Translations under genes and position numbers: made by a program | Assembly (NCBI GenBank): GCA_026391675.1 | Contig: JAPLDQ010000019.1 | Coordinates: 23,780 to 87,779 of the forward strand | Direction of reading: 5' to 3' | Length of the DNA: 64,000 nucleotides | Source of the DNA: Bacteroidota bacterium | Lineage (GTDB): Bacteria > Bacteroidota > Bacteroidia > Bacteroidales > JACABE01 | In this document: in pieces, positions 8,815 through 16,851 of the stretch | Position numbering within the stretch: position 1 is the stretch's first letter | Layout of the letters: each line of letters starts with the position of its first letter | The notes under the pieces: model-generated | The model's input: only the letters and a program-made list of their open reading frames with translations | Told to the model about the DNA's origin: nothing | Databases searched by the model: none

Positions 8815-10194
8815 ATGAACAGGATTCAAACCAACATTTTTAATCAACATTACTTTCTGTCTCCCGATGGCGTGGCAGCCAATCTGCCTTTTGTCATCAA
8901 TTTACTGAAAGGTAATTTTCAGAAAATTGATTTCTCAGATGATAGACAAAGCAATAGGATGCATTTTCTAAGCGGAAATACCTATACTATTTCTGAATAT
9001 GGTGAAACACTGCCTCCTGAACAGGCTCCTAAAGATTCAATTGCAGTCATACCTATAAATGGAGTTATCACGAAAGCAGACCAGAGCTGTGGTCCTTCAG
9101 GAACTGATACCAAGAAAAATTTACTGGCTCGTTGCGGGGCTAATCCTGATATTAATGGCATTATTCTGCAAATATCTTCACCCGGTGGTGAAGCTTTTGC
9201 TTCCATTGATTTTTACAAAGCCATCATAGATTTTAAAAACACTTACAATAAGACGGTTGTAGCCTTTATTGACGATTGTGGTTGTAGTGGAGCTATGTAT
9301 GTCGCAGCTGCAGCTGATAAGATTGTTTGCAGTGATGAATTGACTCAGGTAGGAAGCATTGGCGTTGTTTCTCATATCCTGGATCAGATAAAAACACTCG
9401 AAAATGAAGGTATTATTGCCAAAGAAATCTATGCTGCGGAATCCAGTGAGAAAAATATAGAGGTCAGGGAAGCACTCAACGGAAATGACAAGCCATTACT
9501 GCAAAGATCCAGTGTTTTGGTAAACCGTTTTATTGCCGATGTAAAAGCCACACGTACACAAATCACTACTGATACTATAGATCCTTTTAAAGGCAAAACG
9601 CTCTTTGCAAAAGAAGCCATTACTATAGGCTTAATTGATGAAATTGGCAGCATAGCATCCGCTGCAAAATTTATACAAACTAATTATTCAACTAACTTAA
9701 TAAATTCAAGCATGAACATACCCTTTAAAAGTGGATGGGCGGCTATTGCTGCATTATTTACTGCAAAAAAAGATGGTGATGTCCTCACTGATGCTGATAT
9801 GGACACCATGAATTCAGCATTAACAAACAGGCAATCTACCATCGATCAGTTAACCACTGATTTATCAACGGCCAACTCAGCAAAAACAACTGCCGAAACA
9901 GCACAAAAGAAAGCTGAAAATGAGCTCACAACAGCCAACAATCTTTTAAAAACGACTAAAGATTCTTTAGTGGCTGCAGAATCGCAATTAACGAATATGA
10001 TAACTGCCTTGGATGCTATAGATAATAGTGTAAAAGAAGCAAAATCATCCGATGATAAGATAAATGCCGTTACAGCCCTCTTGGCTGCAAAACCGGGAAC
10101 AGCTGCTTCAGGAGTGCAAAGCAAAAAAGATGAGAATATCTCAAAAGACGGTGTGGATTGGGCTACGCTGGAAGCACTCCCCCACATGCAATAG
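8815..10194 (+). CDS. Head maturation protease (S49/SppA-like) with scaffold-like C-terminus
   Basis: A 459-residue protein; I chose the ATG at 8815 over the TTG at 8809. Residues about 70-290 match the S49 signal-peptide-peptidase fold used by many phages as prohead protease: IAVIPINGVIT, ISSPGGEAFAS, the CGCSGAMYVAAAADKI segment with the candidate nucleophile Ser, then VGSIGVVS and GLIDEIGS. Residues about 330-410 form an Ala/Thr/Lys-rich coiled coil typical of an internal scaffold. It lies directly upstream of the capsid gene under late promoter A. It probably cleaves the scaffold, and perhaps itself, during prohead maturation. Confidence 0.85.
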   Translation: MNRIQTNIFNQHYFLSPDGVAANLPFVINLLKGNFQKIDFSDDRQSNRMHFLSGNTYTISEYGETLPPEQAPKDSIAVIPINGVITKADQSCGPSGTDTKKNLLARCGANPDINGIILQISSPGGEAFASIDFYKAIIDFKNTYNKTVVAFIDDCGCSGAMYVAAAADKIVCSDELTQVGSIGVVSHILDQIKTLENEGIIAKEIYAAESSEKNIEVREALNGNDKPLLQRSSVLVNRFIADVKATRTQITTDTIDPFKGKTLFAKEAITIGLIDEIGSIASAAKFIQTNYSTNLINSSMNIPFKSGWAAIAALFTAKKDGDVLTDADMDTMNSALTNRQSTIDQLTTDLSTANSAKTTAETAQKKAENELTTANNLLKTTKDSLVAAESQLTNMITALDAIDNSVKEAKSSDDKINAVTALLAAKPGTAASGVQSKKDENISKDGVDWATLEALPHMQ

Positions 10195-10283
10195 AACTTT
10201 AAATTAATCTTAGTGCCTTTGTGCCTTCGTGGCAAAAAAAAAATTACCGCATCAACATATTAACACATTAACACATCAACAAC
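10195..10283 (+). repeat. Low-complexity A/C-rich leader of capsid gene
   Basis: The 89-bp gap contains GTGCCTT-type tandem words followed by repeated 'aacacat/aacatat' words up to the capsid ATG. It lacks G-rich Shine-Dalgarno sequence and would be single-stranded as RNA. Similar leaders precede 11309, 13589 and 39965. Confidence 0.5.
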
Positions 10284-11240
10284 ATGAATGCTTCTGAAAT
10301 TGTAACCGCCTTTGGAGCTTATTATGAAAAGTCTCCGGCAAATAAAGATAGAATTTTGGGTAAATTATCTCAGGGGATAGTTACACCAAAATATTGCACG
10401 CCCATCATTACGGACGATACCGTTTATAAACTCAGCGAGCTGATAGTGGGCGATTTGGTCCAGGGTTTCCAAAAAGCATGGACACCTAAGGACGATATCA
10501 AATTCACACCCAATGAGCTTCGCTTATTCCACATGAAAGTGGATATCGATTTATTTCCTGATGACTTACAGGCAACCTGGCTTGGCTTTCTGGCAACCGG
10601 AAAAGTGGATAAAAAAGATGAACCGCTGATCAGATTTATCCTGGAACATCCAAATCAGGGTATTTTAGCAAAAATTAACTCGAACATGGAGTTAAAGGAA
10701 TACGGCAAAGGTATTTATACTGATGTTACCCCAGGAACTGCAGGAATTACCGGTAAATCAATGAATGGTTTTATCTATCAGATTCAAAACGGAGTGGATG
10801 ATGAAACCATGAATTCATTAAACATAAGTGCATTAAACAAAGATACCATTTTCGATCAGGTTGAATTATTTACCGAAGGTATTGCCGATGAATACCAGGA
10901 TGTGGAAATGAATGTATTTATGTCTTCAAAATGGTACAGACATTATCATAAAGATAAACGTTCACAGGGATTTTATCAGATGAGCAGCGATGCCGATGTA
11001 AAAGACAACATTGATTTTACGCCTCAGAATGTAGTGGCCTTGCCTTGTTTATCAGGGACTGATGTAATCTTTGCCACTCCAAAAGCAAATATGCTCCACT
11101 TGACTAAAAATCTGAATAACAAATCAAGCATTAAAATTGAAGAACGTCAACGTACCGTTTCACTAATGGCAGACTGGTGGGAAGGTTTGGGATTCGGTAT
11201 TAATGGTATTGTATGGACCAATTTACAAAAAACACCCTAA
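10284..11240 (+). CDS. Major capsid protein
   Basis: A 318-residue protein directly after the protease/scaffold gene, the standard place for an HK97-fold capsid protein. The sequence starts with helical residues, then beta-rich segments. A C-terminal stretch (ISALNKDTIFDQVE ... VFMSSKWYRHY ... LMADWWEGLGFGIN) resembles the axial domain of Bacteroidota phage capsids. No processing site is evident to me. Family assignment rests on position, length and general pattern. Confidence 0.75.
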   Translation: MNASEIVTAFGAYYEKSPANKDRILGKLSQGIVTPKYCTPIITDDTVYKLSELIVGDLVQGFQKAWTPKDDIKFTPNELRLFHMKVDIDLFPDDLQATWLGFLATGKVDKKDEPLIRFILEHPNQGILAKINSNMELKEYGKGIYTDVTPGTAGITGKSMNGFIYQIQNGVDDETMNSLNISALNKDTIFDQVELFTEGIADEYQDVEMNVFMSSKWYRHYHKDKRSQGFYQMSSDADVKDNIDFTPQNVVALPCLSGTDVIFATPKANMLHLTKNLNNKSSIKIEERQRTVSLMADWWEGLGFGINGIVWTNLQKTP

Positions 11241-11308
11241 CAGTCTAACAGTCTATCAGCCTAATAACTTAATAACCCAATAACCAATAACTTAATAACT
11301 AAAAAACA
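11241..11308 (+). repeat. Low-complexity leader of putative tail tube gene
   Basis: 68 bp made almost entirely of repeated words 'aacagtct' and 'aataacttaataac/cc', ending at the ATG. It is an unstructured leader of the same type as at 13409-13588 and 39939-39964. Confidence 0.5.
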
Positions 11309-11851
11309 ATGGATTTAATGAGTATTGACAAAAATCTGGACAATGGCTCCAATATGGGAGGCATTGCTCAGTATATATACCTGGCATTTCACAAAGATAT
11401 TAAAACATGGCCTACAGAACCGCTGGCTCCTACAACTATTGAAGATTTGGGAGAGTTAACCGGCGATGTGGTTATGAATACAGGTAAACGATTCTTCGAA
11501 ATGTATCTGACCGATGATACCGGTGATTTTAAAATTGAAGCCGTTGGTGAAACCGATGGTAAATCATTTGTAATGCACTTAACTATATTTCACCCCGGAT
11601 TACAAAAGAAAATACTGGGCTTTATGAATGCCACCAAGAACGAAAACCTTGCCATTATTGTCGTTGACAATGAAGGGCAACAGTTTTTAATGGGCAGTCC
11701 TTTACGTCCTGCAATTTTCAACGGCAGCCCCGATGCCAATGGAACAGGAAAAGAAACATCGGCTAGACGTGGAATGTCGTTTGAGTTTATCTTTAAATGC
11801 AAGAATGTATATGCCTATCCGGGCTCCATTCCATTAACACCGGGAATTTAA
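11309..11851 (+). CDS. Putative major tail (tube) protein
   Basis: A 180-residue beta-rich protein without signal peptide. It has regular alternating strands (KIEAVGETDGKSFVMHLTIFHPG, NLAIIVVDNEGQQFLMGSPLRPA, GMSFEFIFKC) as in tail tube or head-tail joining proteins. It sits next to the capsid gene with its own A/T-rich leader, suggesting high expression. A capsid decoration protein is the main alternative. Confidence 0.5.
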   Translation: MDLMSIDKNLDNGSNMGGIAQYIYLAFHKDIKTWPTEPLAPTTIEDLGELTGDVVMNTGKRFFEMYLTDDTGDFKIEAVGETDGKSFVMHLTIFHPGLQKKILGFMNATKNENLAIIVVDNEGQQFLMGSPLRPAIFNGSPDANGTGKETSARRGMSFEFIFKCKNVYAYPGSIPLTPGI

Positions 11852-12063
11852 TGCTAAACTATATGCAAAGCAAGAATTATAAACTAAAGGGAATTGAACC
11901 GGGCGTTGTGATAACGAGAAAGTTCGGAAAACTGGATTTTGCTGAATATATTTCAGATGATGTATTGGCAGATTTATACGATTCAGGATTTCCCTATCTG
12001 GAATTGATAGAAAAACCCCTTAAAAAAAAGAATAATAATACTGAAGAAAACCCTCTGACCTAG
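11851..12063 (+). CDS. Small phage structural-operon protein
   Basis: A 70-residue protein. The ATG at 11851 overlaps the preceding TAA by one base (TAATG), which identifies the start. It is mostly polar with a basic C-terminus (KKKNNN). Its stop codon lies inside a terminator-like hairpin (12043-12073). No family is recognised. Confidence 0.6.
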   Translation: MLNYMQSKNYKLKGIEPGVVITRKFGKLDFAEYISDDVLADLYDSGFPYLELIEKPLKKKNNNTEENPLT

Positions 12064-12073
12064 GGTTTTCTTC
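12043..12073 (+). terminator. 12-bp perfect hairpin with T-rich tail (attenuator)
   Basis: GAAGAAAACCCT pairs with AGGGTTTTCTTC across a 7-nt loop, followed by TTTAAAA. The stop codon of the upstream gene is in the loop and right arm. It probably attenuates transcription after the capsid/tube genes. Confidence 0.6.
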
Positions 12074-12090
12074 TTTAAAATCTACTACTT

Positions 12091-12837
12091 ATGAACAACG
12101 AAATCATTGATAAAGTAAACAAATGGATGGATGATGGCTGCTGTTACGATGCAGGATGTGCCTTATATTCCATTTACGGCAAAAATAAGGTGTTATCCCG
12201 TTTGTTTCCGGGAAGAGAAGCCAGATATGCCGGTAAATTAAAATATGAATTGTGTAAATCTGTTGGTTTGATTGATGTATTTCATGAAACTACTCAATTA
12301 ATTGATGTACCAAAAGAAGATGAAAAACAATTGATGAATTTGCCGGATGAAGTTTCAAGGGTTACAACTGAGCTTTCAAAACTGACTGCAGACAGGTCAA
12401 AATTGCATGCAAGAATGGCTTCCATGGAAGGCAATGATGCGACTTCAATCAATATCCGCAAGGAATTATCAGATGAAATTGAAAGATTATCCATTTGTAT
12501 TGAAAACCTCTATACTGCTAAAGAAGCCTGGTACAATGAGAATATTATTCCTGACATTGCTGCCCTATTTCCGGATAAACCCGTGATGAGTAATGATCAG
12601 AAAACGGATGAAATCATCTTACCCGATGCTGTTGAAAAGCTGAAAGAATATAAAAGGAATCTTCAGACTTCATTAAGCAAGGACAGAAATTGCTTGGAAT
12701 TTCAGTCTGACACAAAGAAAGATGCACCCAGTCCTATGCCTGCTGGCCCTAACAGAATAAAGATTGAAAAAAGGAAAGCTAAAAAGGAGAAAATTATTGA
12801 GGCTATTGATTTAAAATTAGCGGAAAGTGCTGATTAA
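12091..12837 (+). CDS. Unknown coiled-coil structural-operon protein
   Basis: A 248-residue protein. It begins with a Cys-containing segment (CCYDAGCALY) and has a heptad-like helical region at about 85-150, then a Lys-rich basic C-terminus. It overlaps the next gene by 11 bp. No family is recognised. Position between tail tube and terminase suggests a head or tail assembly role. Confidence 0.6.
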   Translation: MNNEIIDKVNKWMDDGCCYDAGCALYSIYGKNKVLSRLFPGREARYAGKLKYELCKSVGLIDVFHETTQLIDVPKEDEKQLMNLPDEVSRVTTELSKLTADRSKLHARMASMEGNDATSINIRKELSDEIERLSICIENLYTAKEAWYNENIIPDIAALFPDKPVMSNDQKTDEIILPDAVEKLKEYKRNLQTSLSKDRNCLEFQSDTKKDAPSPMPAGPNRIKIEKRKAKKEKIIEAIDLKLAESAD

Positions 12838-13408
12838 AACGGAAGAAATACAGGCTTTTATTCAAATGGAGGCTTCGGAGAATCTTGTTGATTTCGCTGG
12901 AGTCCCCTCACCTGACATTTCGCCCGGTTATATTAAATATGGCTTGTATTCACGCAAGTCATTTTTCTTTCATGCCTATTATAAAGCATTCAACATGGAA
13001 GACTTCAAAGCAAATATTGCCAATGCAGGCATTCTGGCCGATATATTATCAAATTTGCTCCTGCACTTCCTCCCCTGTCCTGCAGAATGGTGCATTATAA
13101 CTACGCCCAAAAGGAAACATTTTGATATGCATGGCTATCATTTTGCATCAGAAATATTAAAACTCGTTGCCGCAAAAACAGCCATTAATTTTTTGCCCGA
13201 TATAATACAGGCAAAAAGCAGGGATAAAATCAATACTGAATTTGTTCAGATCAAACCCCTGCCTGCAACGACAAAACTGATATTGTATGATGATATCCTA
13301 ACCACCGGCAGAACCATTATCTCGACTTTGGAAGTACTGAAATCAAATCCTGAAAACCAACTCACAACAGCCAACATCCCTGTAATCATCGGAATAAATA
13401 ACAACTAA
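12827..13408 (+). CDS. Phosphoribosyltransferase-like protein
   Basis: A 193-residue protein with LILYDDILTTGRTI at about 152-165, an excellent match to the PRPP-binding loop of type I phosphoribosyltransferases (ComF/pyrE-like). The GTG at 12827 overlaps the upstream gene; an internal ATG at 12866 is the alternative start. It may act in nucleotide salvage or modification, or have been recruited for another nucleotide-sugar reaction. Its place within a head operon is unusual. Confidence 0.6.
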   Translation: MLIKTEEIQAFIQMEASENLVDFAGVPSPDISPGYIKYGLYSRKSFFFHAYYKAFNMEDFKANIANAGILADILSNLLLHFLPCPAEWCIITTPKRKHFDMHGYHFASEILKLVAAKTAINFLPDIIQAKSRDKINTEFVQIKPLPATTKLILYDDILTTGRTIISTLEVLKSNPENQLTTANIPVIIGINNN

Positions 13409-13588
13409 TAATCTTTATGAACTTTACAAACTTTATAAACTTTATAAACTCAAATCCATGAGCGAAGCGAATCCCATAACTCTAAGTACTCAAGGCACTC
13501 CAAGTACTCAAGGCACTTTTTTCACACTTGTCGCTTGCCACTTATCGCTTGCCACCCAATAACTCAATAACCCAATAACTTAATAACT
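13409..13588 (+). repeat. 180-bp low-complexity leader with tandem words
   Basis: The gap consists of short tandem words: 'aactttataaactttata', 'caagtactcaaggcact' repeated, 'cgcttgccactta' repeated, then 'caataacccaataactt' up to the ATG. No hairpin terminator or gene was seen. It is the longest of four such leaders in the prophage. Confidence 0.5.
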
Positions 13589-14194
13589 ATGCTCCTCAAC
13601 GTCTCCACAACCAAATCCCCCACTCCTGTTCATAAACAACTCAAATCTGTCCGCTCCACCAAAAAACAAGCCATTTCCCTCATCGAGGAAAGCTCCCAAC
13701 CCGCTGCAGTCATTGCCGATAAGGAAATATCGCTTACCAAAGCAATTGGTCGGCTGGAGCAGGGAGTCAACACCCATTATTACAGCTATGGAAATTTCAA
13801 CCTAGTAAGGCTTATTGTTTATTTGTTGAAGCAATTAGGCCCTTCACATGTATTCCTTTCCTCCTACTCATTTTCAACGAAATCCATTCACCAGATCAAT
13901 CATTTGCTTGACAAAAAGCAAATACTATCCTTCAAAGTGCTGCTCGATAACAGGGTTCGCTCTATCAGTCCCAAGCCTTTTCAGATGATAGCGACTTCCT
14001 TCGATTATCGCTGCATTGCCGTTCACGCTAAAATTGCCCTCATTTACAATGACAACTGGCATTTGAGCATTGTAACCAGTCAGAATGCAACCGATAACCC
14101 CAAATTGGAAAGAGGTATCATTTTTACAGACCAGGCCATATTCGATTTCGATTATAAAATACTATCAGATGAATTTAGATGCGGAACAACTTAA
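13589..14194 (+). CDS. PLD-like domain phage protein
   Basis: A 201-residue protein. The C-terminal half has HAKIALIYNDNW (about 152-163) followed by SQNATDNPKLERG, resembling the HxK half of an HKD phospholipase-D-like motif plus the downstream Ser/Asn-rich strand. The canonical Asp is not clear, so the domain may be inactive. It lies between the PRTase-like gene and the terminase genes. Confidence 0.5.
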   Translation: MLLNVSTTKSPTPVHKQLKSVRSTKKQAISLIEESSQPAAVIADKEISLTKAIGRLEQGVNTHYYSYGNFNLVRLIVYLLKQLGPSHVFLSSYSFSTKSIHQINHLLDKKQILSFKVLLDNRVRSISPKPFQMIATSFDYRCIAVHAKIALIYNDNWHLSIVTSQNATDNPKLERGIIFTDQAIFDFDYKILSDEFRCGTT

Positions 14195-14441
14195 GGAAAT
14201 TGAACGCATGGCAGAATTGTTTTTTTCTGCTGAAGAAATTGCGGTGAACATAGAAGTAGATCCGGACGATTTAGCTTTTTTAATACTGTCCAAACAAGGC
14301 CCTGCTTATGCTGCCTATATGACAGGCTGGCTAAAAACAGATGTGGAGCTCCGCAAATGCATACTGCAGTCTGCCTTGAATGGCAGCAGCCCATCTCAAC
14401 AAATGATGAAAGAATATCAAAATCGCTCCAGAAATGAGTAA
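14169..14441 (+). CDS. Small HTH-like protein upstream of terminase
   Basis: A 90-residue protein starting at the ATG at 14169, which overlaps the end of the previous gene. An earlier in-frame start would read far into that gene. Residues about 10-35 (AELFFSAEEIAVNIEVDPDDL) look like a helix-turn-helix of small-terminase type. It overlaps the next gene by 8 bp. Confidence 0.6.
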   Translation: MNLDAEQLKEIERMAELFFSAEEIAVNIEVDPDDLAFLILSKQGPAYAAYMTGWLKTDVELRKCILQSALNGSSPSQQMMKEYQNRSRNE

Positions 14442-15030
14442 AAAAGCCTTGGAAGATACGAAATATGAGTTAATAAAATCTCACTTGATAGACCCTGATA
14501 GTTCTCCGCTATCAACGGAACATCAAGTGTTGTTAGACAGGATTATTTCAGCTTCAAAAGTACTGGATAAAAACCCCATTCAAAAGCAAGCAGTAGCCTT
14601 ACACAGAGCCAAGTACACTAATATTTCCTTATCCCAGGCTTATGAAGACATTAAGTTGGCCATGCGGATGTATAACACTTTATATACTTTCGATTTCGAT
14701 TTCTGGAAAACCTGGTTAATCAATGATATTGTCAAAAATATTGAAAAAGCCAGGAATATCGGAAGCCATCAGGCTTTGAAGGTTATTGCCATTGAACATG
14801 CCAACATGATTAAGGCAATCGGAGAAAAACCGGAGAATCTGGAAGATCCTTTACGCAACGAAAAGAATTCCTTTTTCATCCTGGTTCAGAACAACAATTC
14901 TACTTCAATTAAGCTCGACATTAACAACTTACACAAACTACCTGATGCAAGTTTGCGGGAATTGAACAAGGCTTTGTTTGCCGGTAAGGAAATATCAATA
15001 ACCGATGCTGAAGAGGAAATGAAAGTATGA
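14434..15030 (+). CDS. Putative terminase small subunit
   Basis: A 198-residue helical protein immediately before, and overlapping (ATGA), the large terminase gene. It has no recognisable catalytic motif. The middle (AYEDIKLAMRMYNTLYTFDFDFWKTWLIND) is helical. The role in packaging-site recognition is inferred from position. The preceding HTH-like gene may share this function. Confidence 0.6.
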   Translation: MSKKALEDTKYELIKSHLIDPDSSPLSTEHQVLLDRIISASKVLDKNPIQKQAVALHRAKYTNISLSQAYEDIKLAMRMYNTLYTFDFDFWKTWLINDIVKNIEKARNIGSHQALKVIAIEHANMIKAIGEKPENLEDPLRNEKNSFFILVQNNNSTSIKLDINNLHKLPDASLRELNKALFAGKEISITDAEEEMKV

Positions 15031-16727
15031 TCAACGAAATTTTAAAATTAAATACTCCTCAGATGATTAGCGTTGTAAACAATGCTAAATCTGAAGTTGA
15101 CATTTGGGGGCGTGGTACAGGAAAATCTTTCATTATTGGCTGGGAGATGAACAACATCAACCTTAAAATGCCCCGTTCCATTACTTCCATAACCGGCCAA
15201 ACCTATGGTCAGTTGCTTACCAGAACCTTACCTTCTACTTTCAAGTTTTTGGAAAAGATGAAATATGAGAAAGATAAGGATTATGTTATTGGAAGGAAGC
15301 CTCCTAAACATTTTATGGATCCTTATGAGAAGATACTAAAATTTGAGAATTTTATTTCATTCGCAAATGGCACGGGTTATTTGTTATTGTCACAGGACAG
15401 ACTGGGTTCCGGACGTGGTCCGAATGTTGACCGTGAAATCGTCGATGAAGCAATTACAATCAATAAAACCCAGTATGATCAGGAAGTCTCGCCGACAAAC
15501 AGAGGCAATGAGGAACATTTTGGCTTTAAGTCGCTAAAACCAATAGCCCAGCATCACGGCTTCAGATACGTTTCTTCCATGCCATACAACCAGGAACAAA
15601 GATGGTTACTGGACTATGGGAAGTATTACGAGCTCGATGCCGGAATTATGCTCTTCGATATATGGAACCGTATAATTAAATTCCAGCTTGAACTCATCGA
15701 TGCCTGTATTAAGAAAGATGCCGTCTTGTATAAGAACATCAGGAATGAGATTGTCAGGTTGAAGCATCAGATCATTCCTTTTGTTTCCAAAGATGGTGTC
15801 CTCTTTACCCTTTCCAATGCTTTCGATAACATCAGCAACCTTGGAATGGCTTATATATTGAGAGAATATGCAAAACTCCCCCAATTGATATTTCTGGTTG
15901 AAATCATGAATTGGGTTATCGATAAGGTAGAAGATTGTTATTATCACATCAATACGCAGAAGCACGTTTATTACGATGCTTCCAATGATAGTTTTATCCG
16001 CGATGTTGCTGAAAACACCAACTGGGATTTCGATAAGCTCGAAAAAACAGAATGCAGCTACGATTCAGATTGTGACCCTTCAAAGCCACTGGAGATTGTT
16101 CCCGATTGGGGAGCGAATATTAGTTTGTTTTCCATCGGCCAGGAAAGAAACTATAATTTTGTTACAAAAATAGTGGAGGCGGTCGATTGTTTCATCAACG
16201 AATTTTATGTTAAGCCCGATGAGTCCCAGCATGTAATTATTGATGAATTGGTCGATAAAGTATGTACGTATTACGGACAGCATGCGAATAAGCATATCAT
16301 TTACTTCAGGGATAGGTATGGAGATCACAAGCAACCCAATGCTAAAAATTCAAAGTCGTATAATGAGCAGGCAATAGACAGGTTTATCCGGAATGGCTGG
16401 AGCGTAAAATCAGAGGTACATAAAGGTATTGAGCCCCCACAGCACGATAAGTACCTGTTGTGGATGAATATTTTAAAGGGAAACGACCCCAAGTTCCCCA
16501 AGGTTATTTTTAATGGAAAGAATTGCAAGTTCACCCTCATTAGCATGAACAACACCAAGGTAATAGATAAAGATGGCCGATTTGAAAAAGATAAGTCATC
16601 TGAAAGAAAGAAGAACATTCTGGCGGAAGAAGCCACCCATTTCTCCGATGCAGTCGATAAAAGAATCTGGACCAAATACGGAGATCGTTTGCATAAGAAT
16701 TCTATTTTTATAGATCCTCGTTTGTAA
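15027..16727 (+). CDS. terL: Terminase large subunit
   Basis: A 566-residue packaging ATPase-nuclease. Residues about 25-35 contain the Walker-A-like loop GRGTGKS. About 135-141 is VDREIVDEA, a Walker-B-like segment with a following Glu. The C-terminal nuclease has an Asp in PDWGANIS (about 352) and a late HFSDAVD acidic motif. This is the standard TerL arrangement. The gene ends the first head block, and cargo follows instead of the portal. Confidence 0.88.
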   Translation: MINEILKLNTPQMISVVNNAKSEVDIWGRGTGKSFIIGWEMNNINLKMPRSITSITGQTYGQLLTRTLPSTFKFLEKMKYEKDKDYVIGRKPPKHFMDPYEKILKFENFISFANGTGYLLLSQDRLGSGRGPNVDREIVDEAITINKTQYDQEVSPTNRGNEEHFGFKSLKPIAQHHGFRYVSSMPYNQEQRWLLDYGKYYELDAGIMLFDIWNRIIKFQLELIDACIKKDAVLYKNIRNEIVRLKHQIIPFVSKDGVLFTLSNAFDNISNLGMAYILREYAKLPQLIFLVEIMNWVIDKVEDCYYHINTQKHVYYDASNDSFIRDVAENTNWDFDKLEKTECSYDSDCDPSKPLEIVPDWGANISLFSIGQERNYNFVTKIVEAVDCFINEFYVKPDESQHVIIDELVDKVCTYYGQHANKHIIYFRDRYGDHKQPNAKNSKSYNEQAIDRFIRNGWSVKSEVHKGIEPPQHDKYLLWMNILKGNDPKFPKVIFNGKNCKFTLISMNNTKVIDKDGRFEKDKSSERKKNILAEEATHFSDAVDKRIWTKYGDRLHKNSIFIDPRL

Positions 16728-16795
16728 AAGTTGGGTTACTGAACCTGACCAAGTAGGGCATATTTTCCTATATTTTTATATTCTAAATAATTAAA

Positions 16796-16825
16796 TTGAA
16801 ATTTTATATTTATATCGTATATTTG
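16796..16825 (+). promoter_or_regulatory. Host-type promoter (TTG, 19 bp, TATATTTG)
   Basis: TTG at 16796-16798 and TATATTTG at 16818-16825 give a full -33/-7 pair, about 27 bp before the preferred ATG of the TPR gene. Confidence 0.6.
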
Positions 16826-16851
16826 ATGTTTAATTAATGAAAATTAAATTA

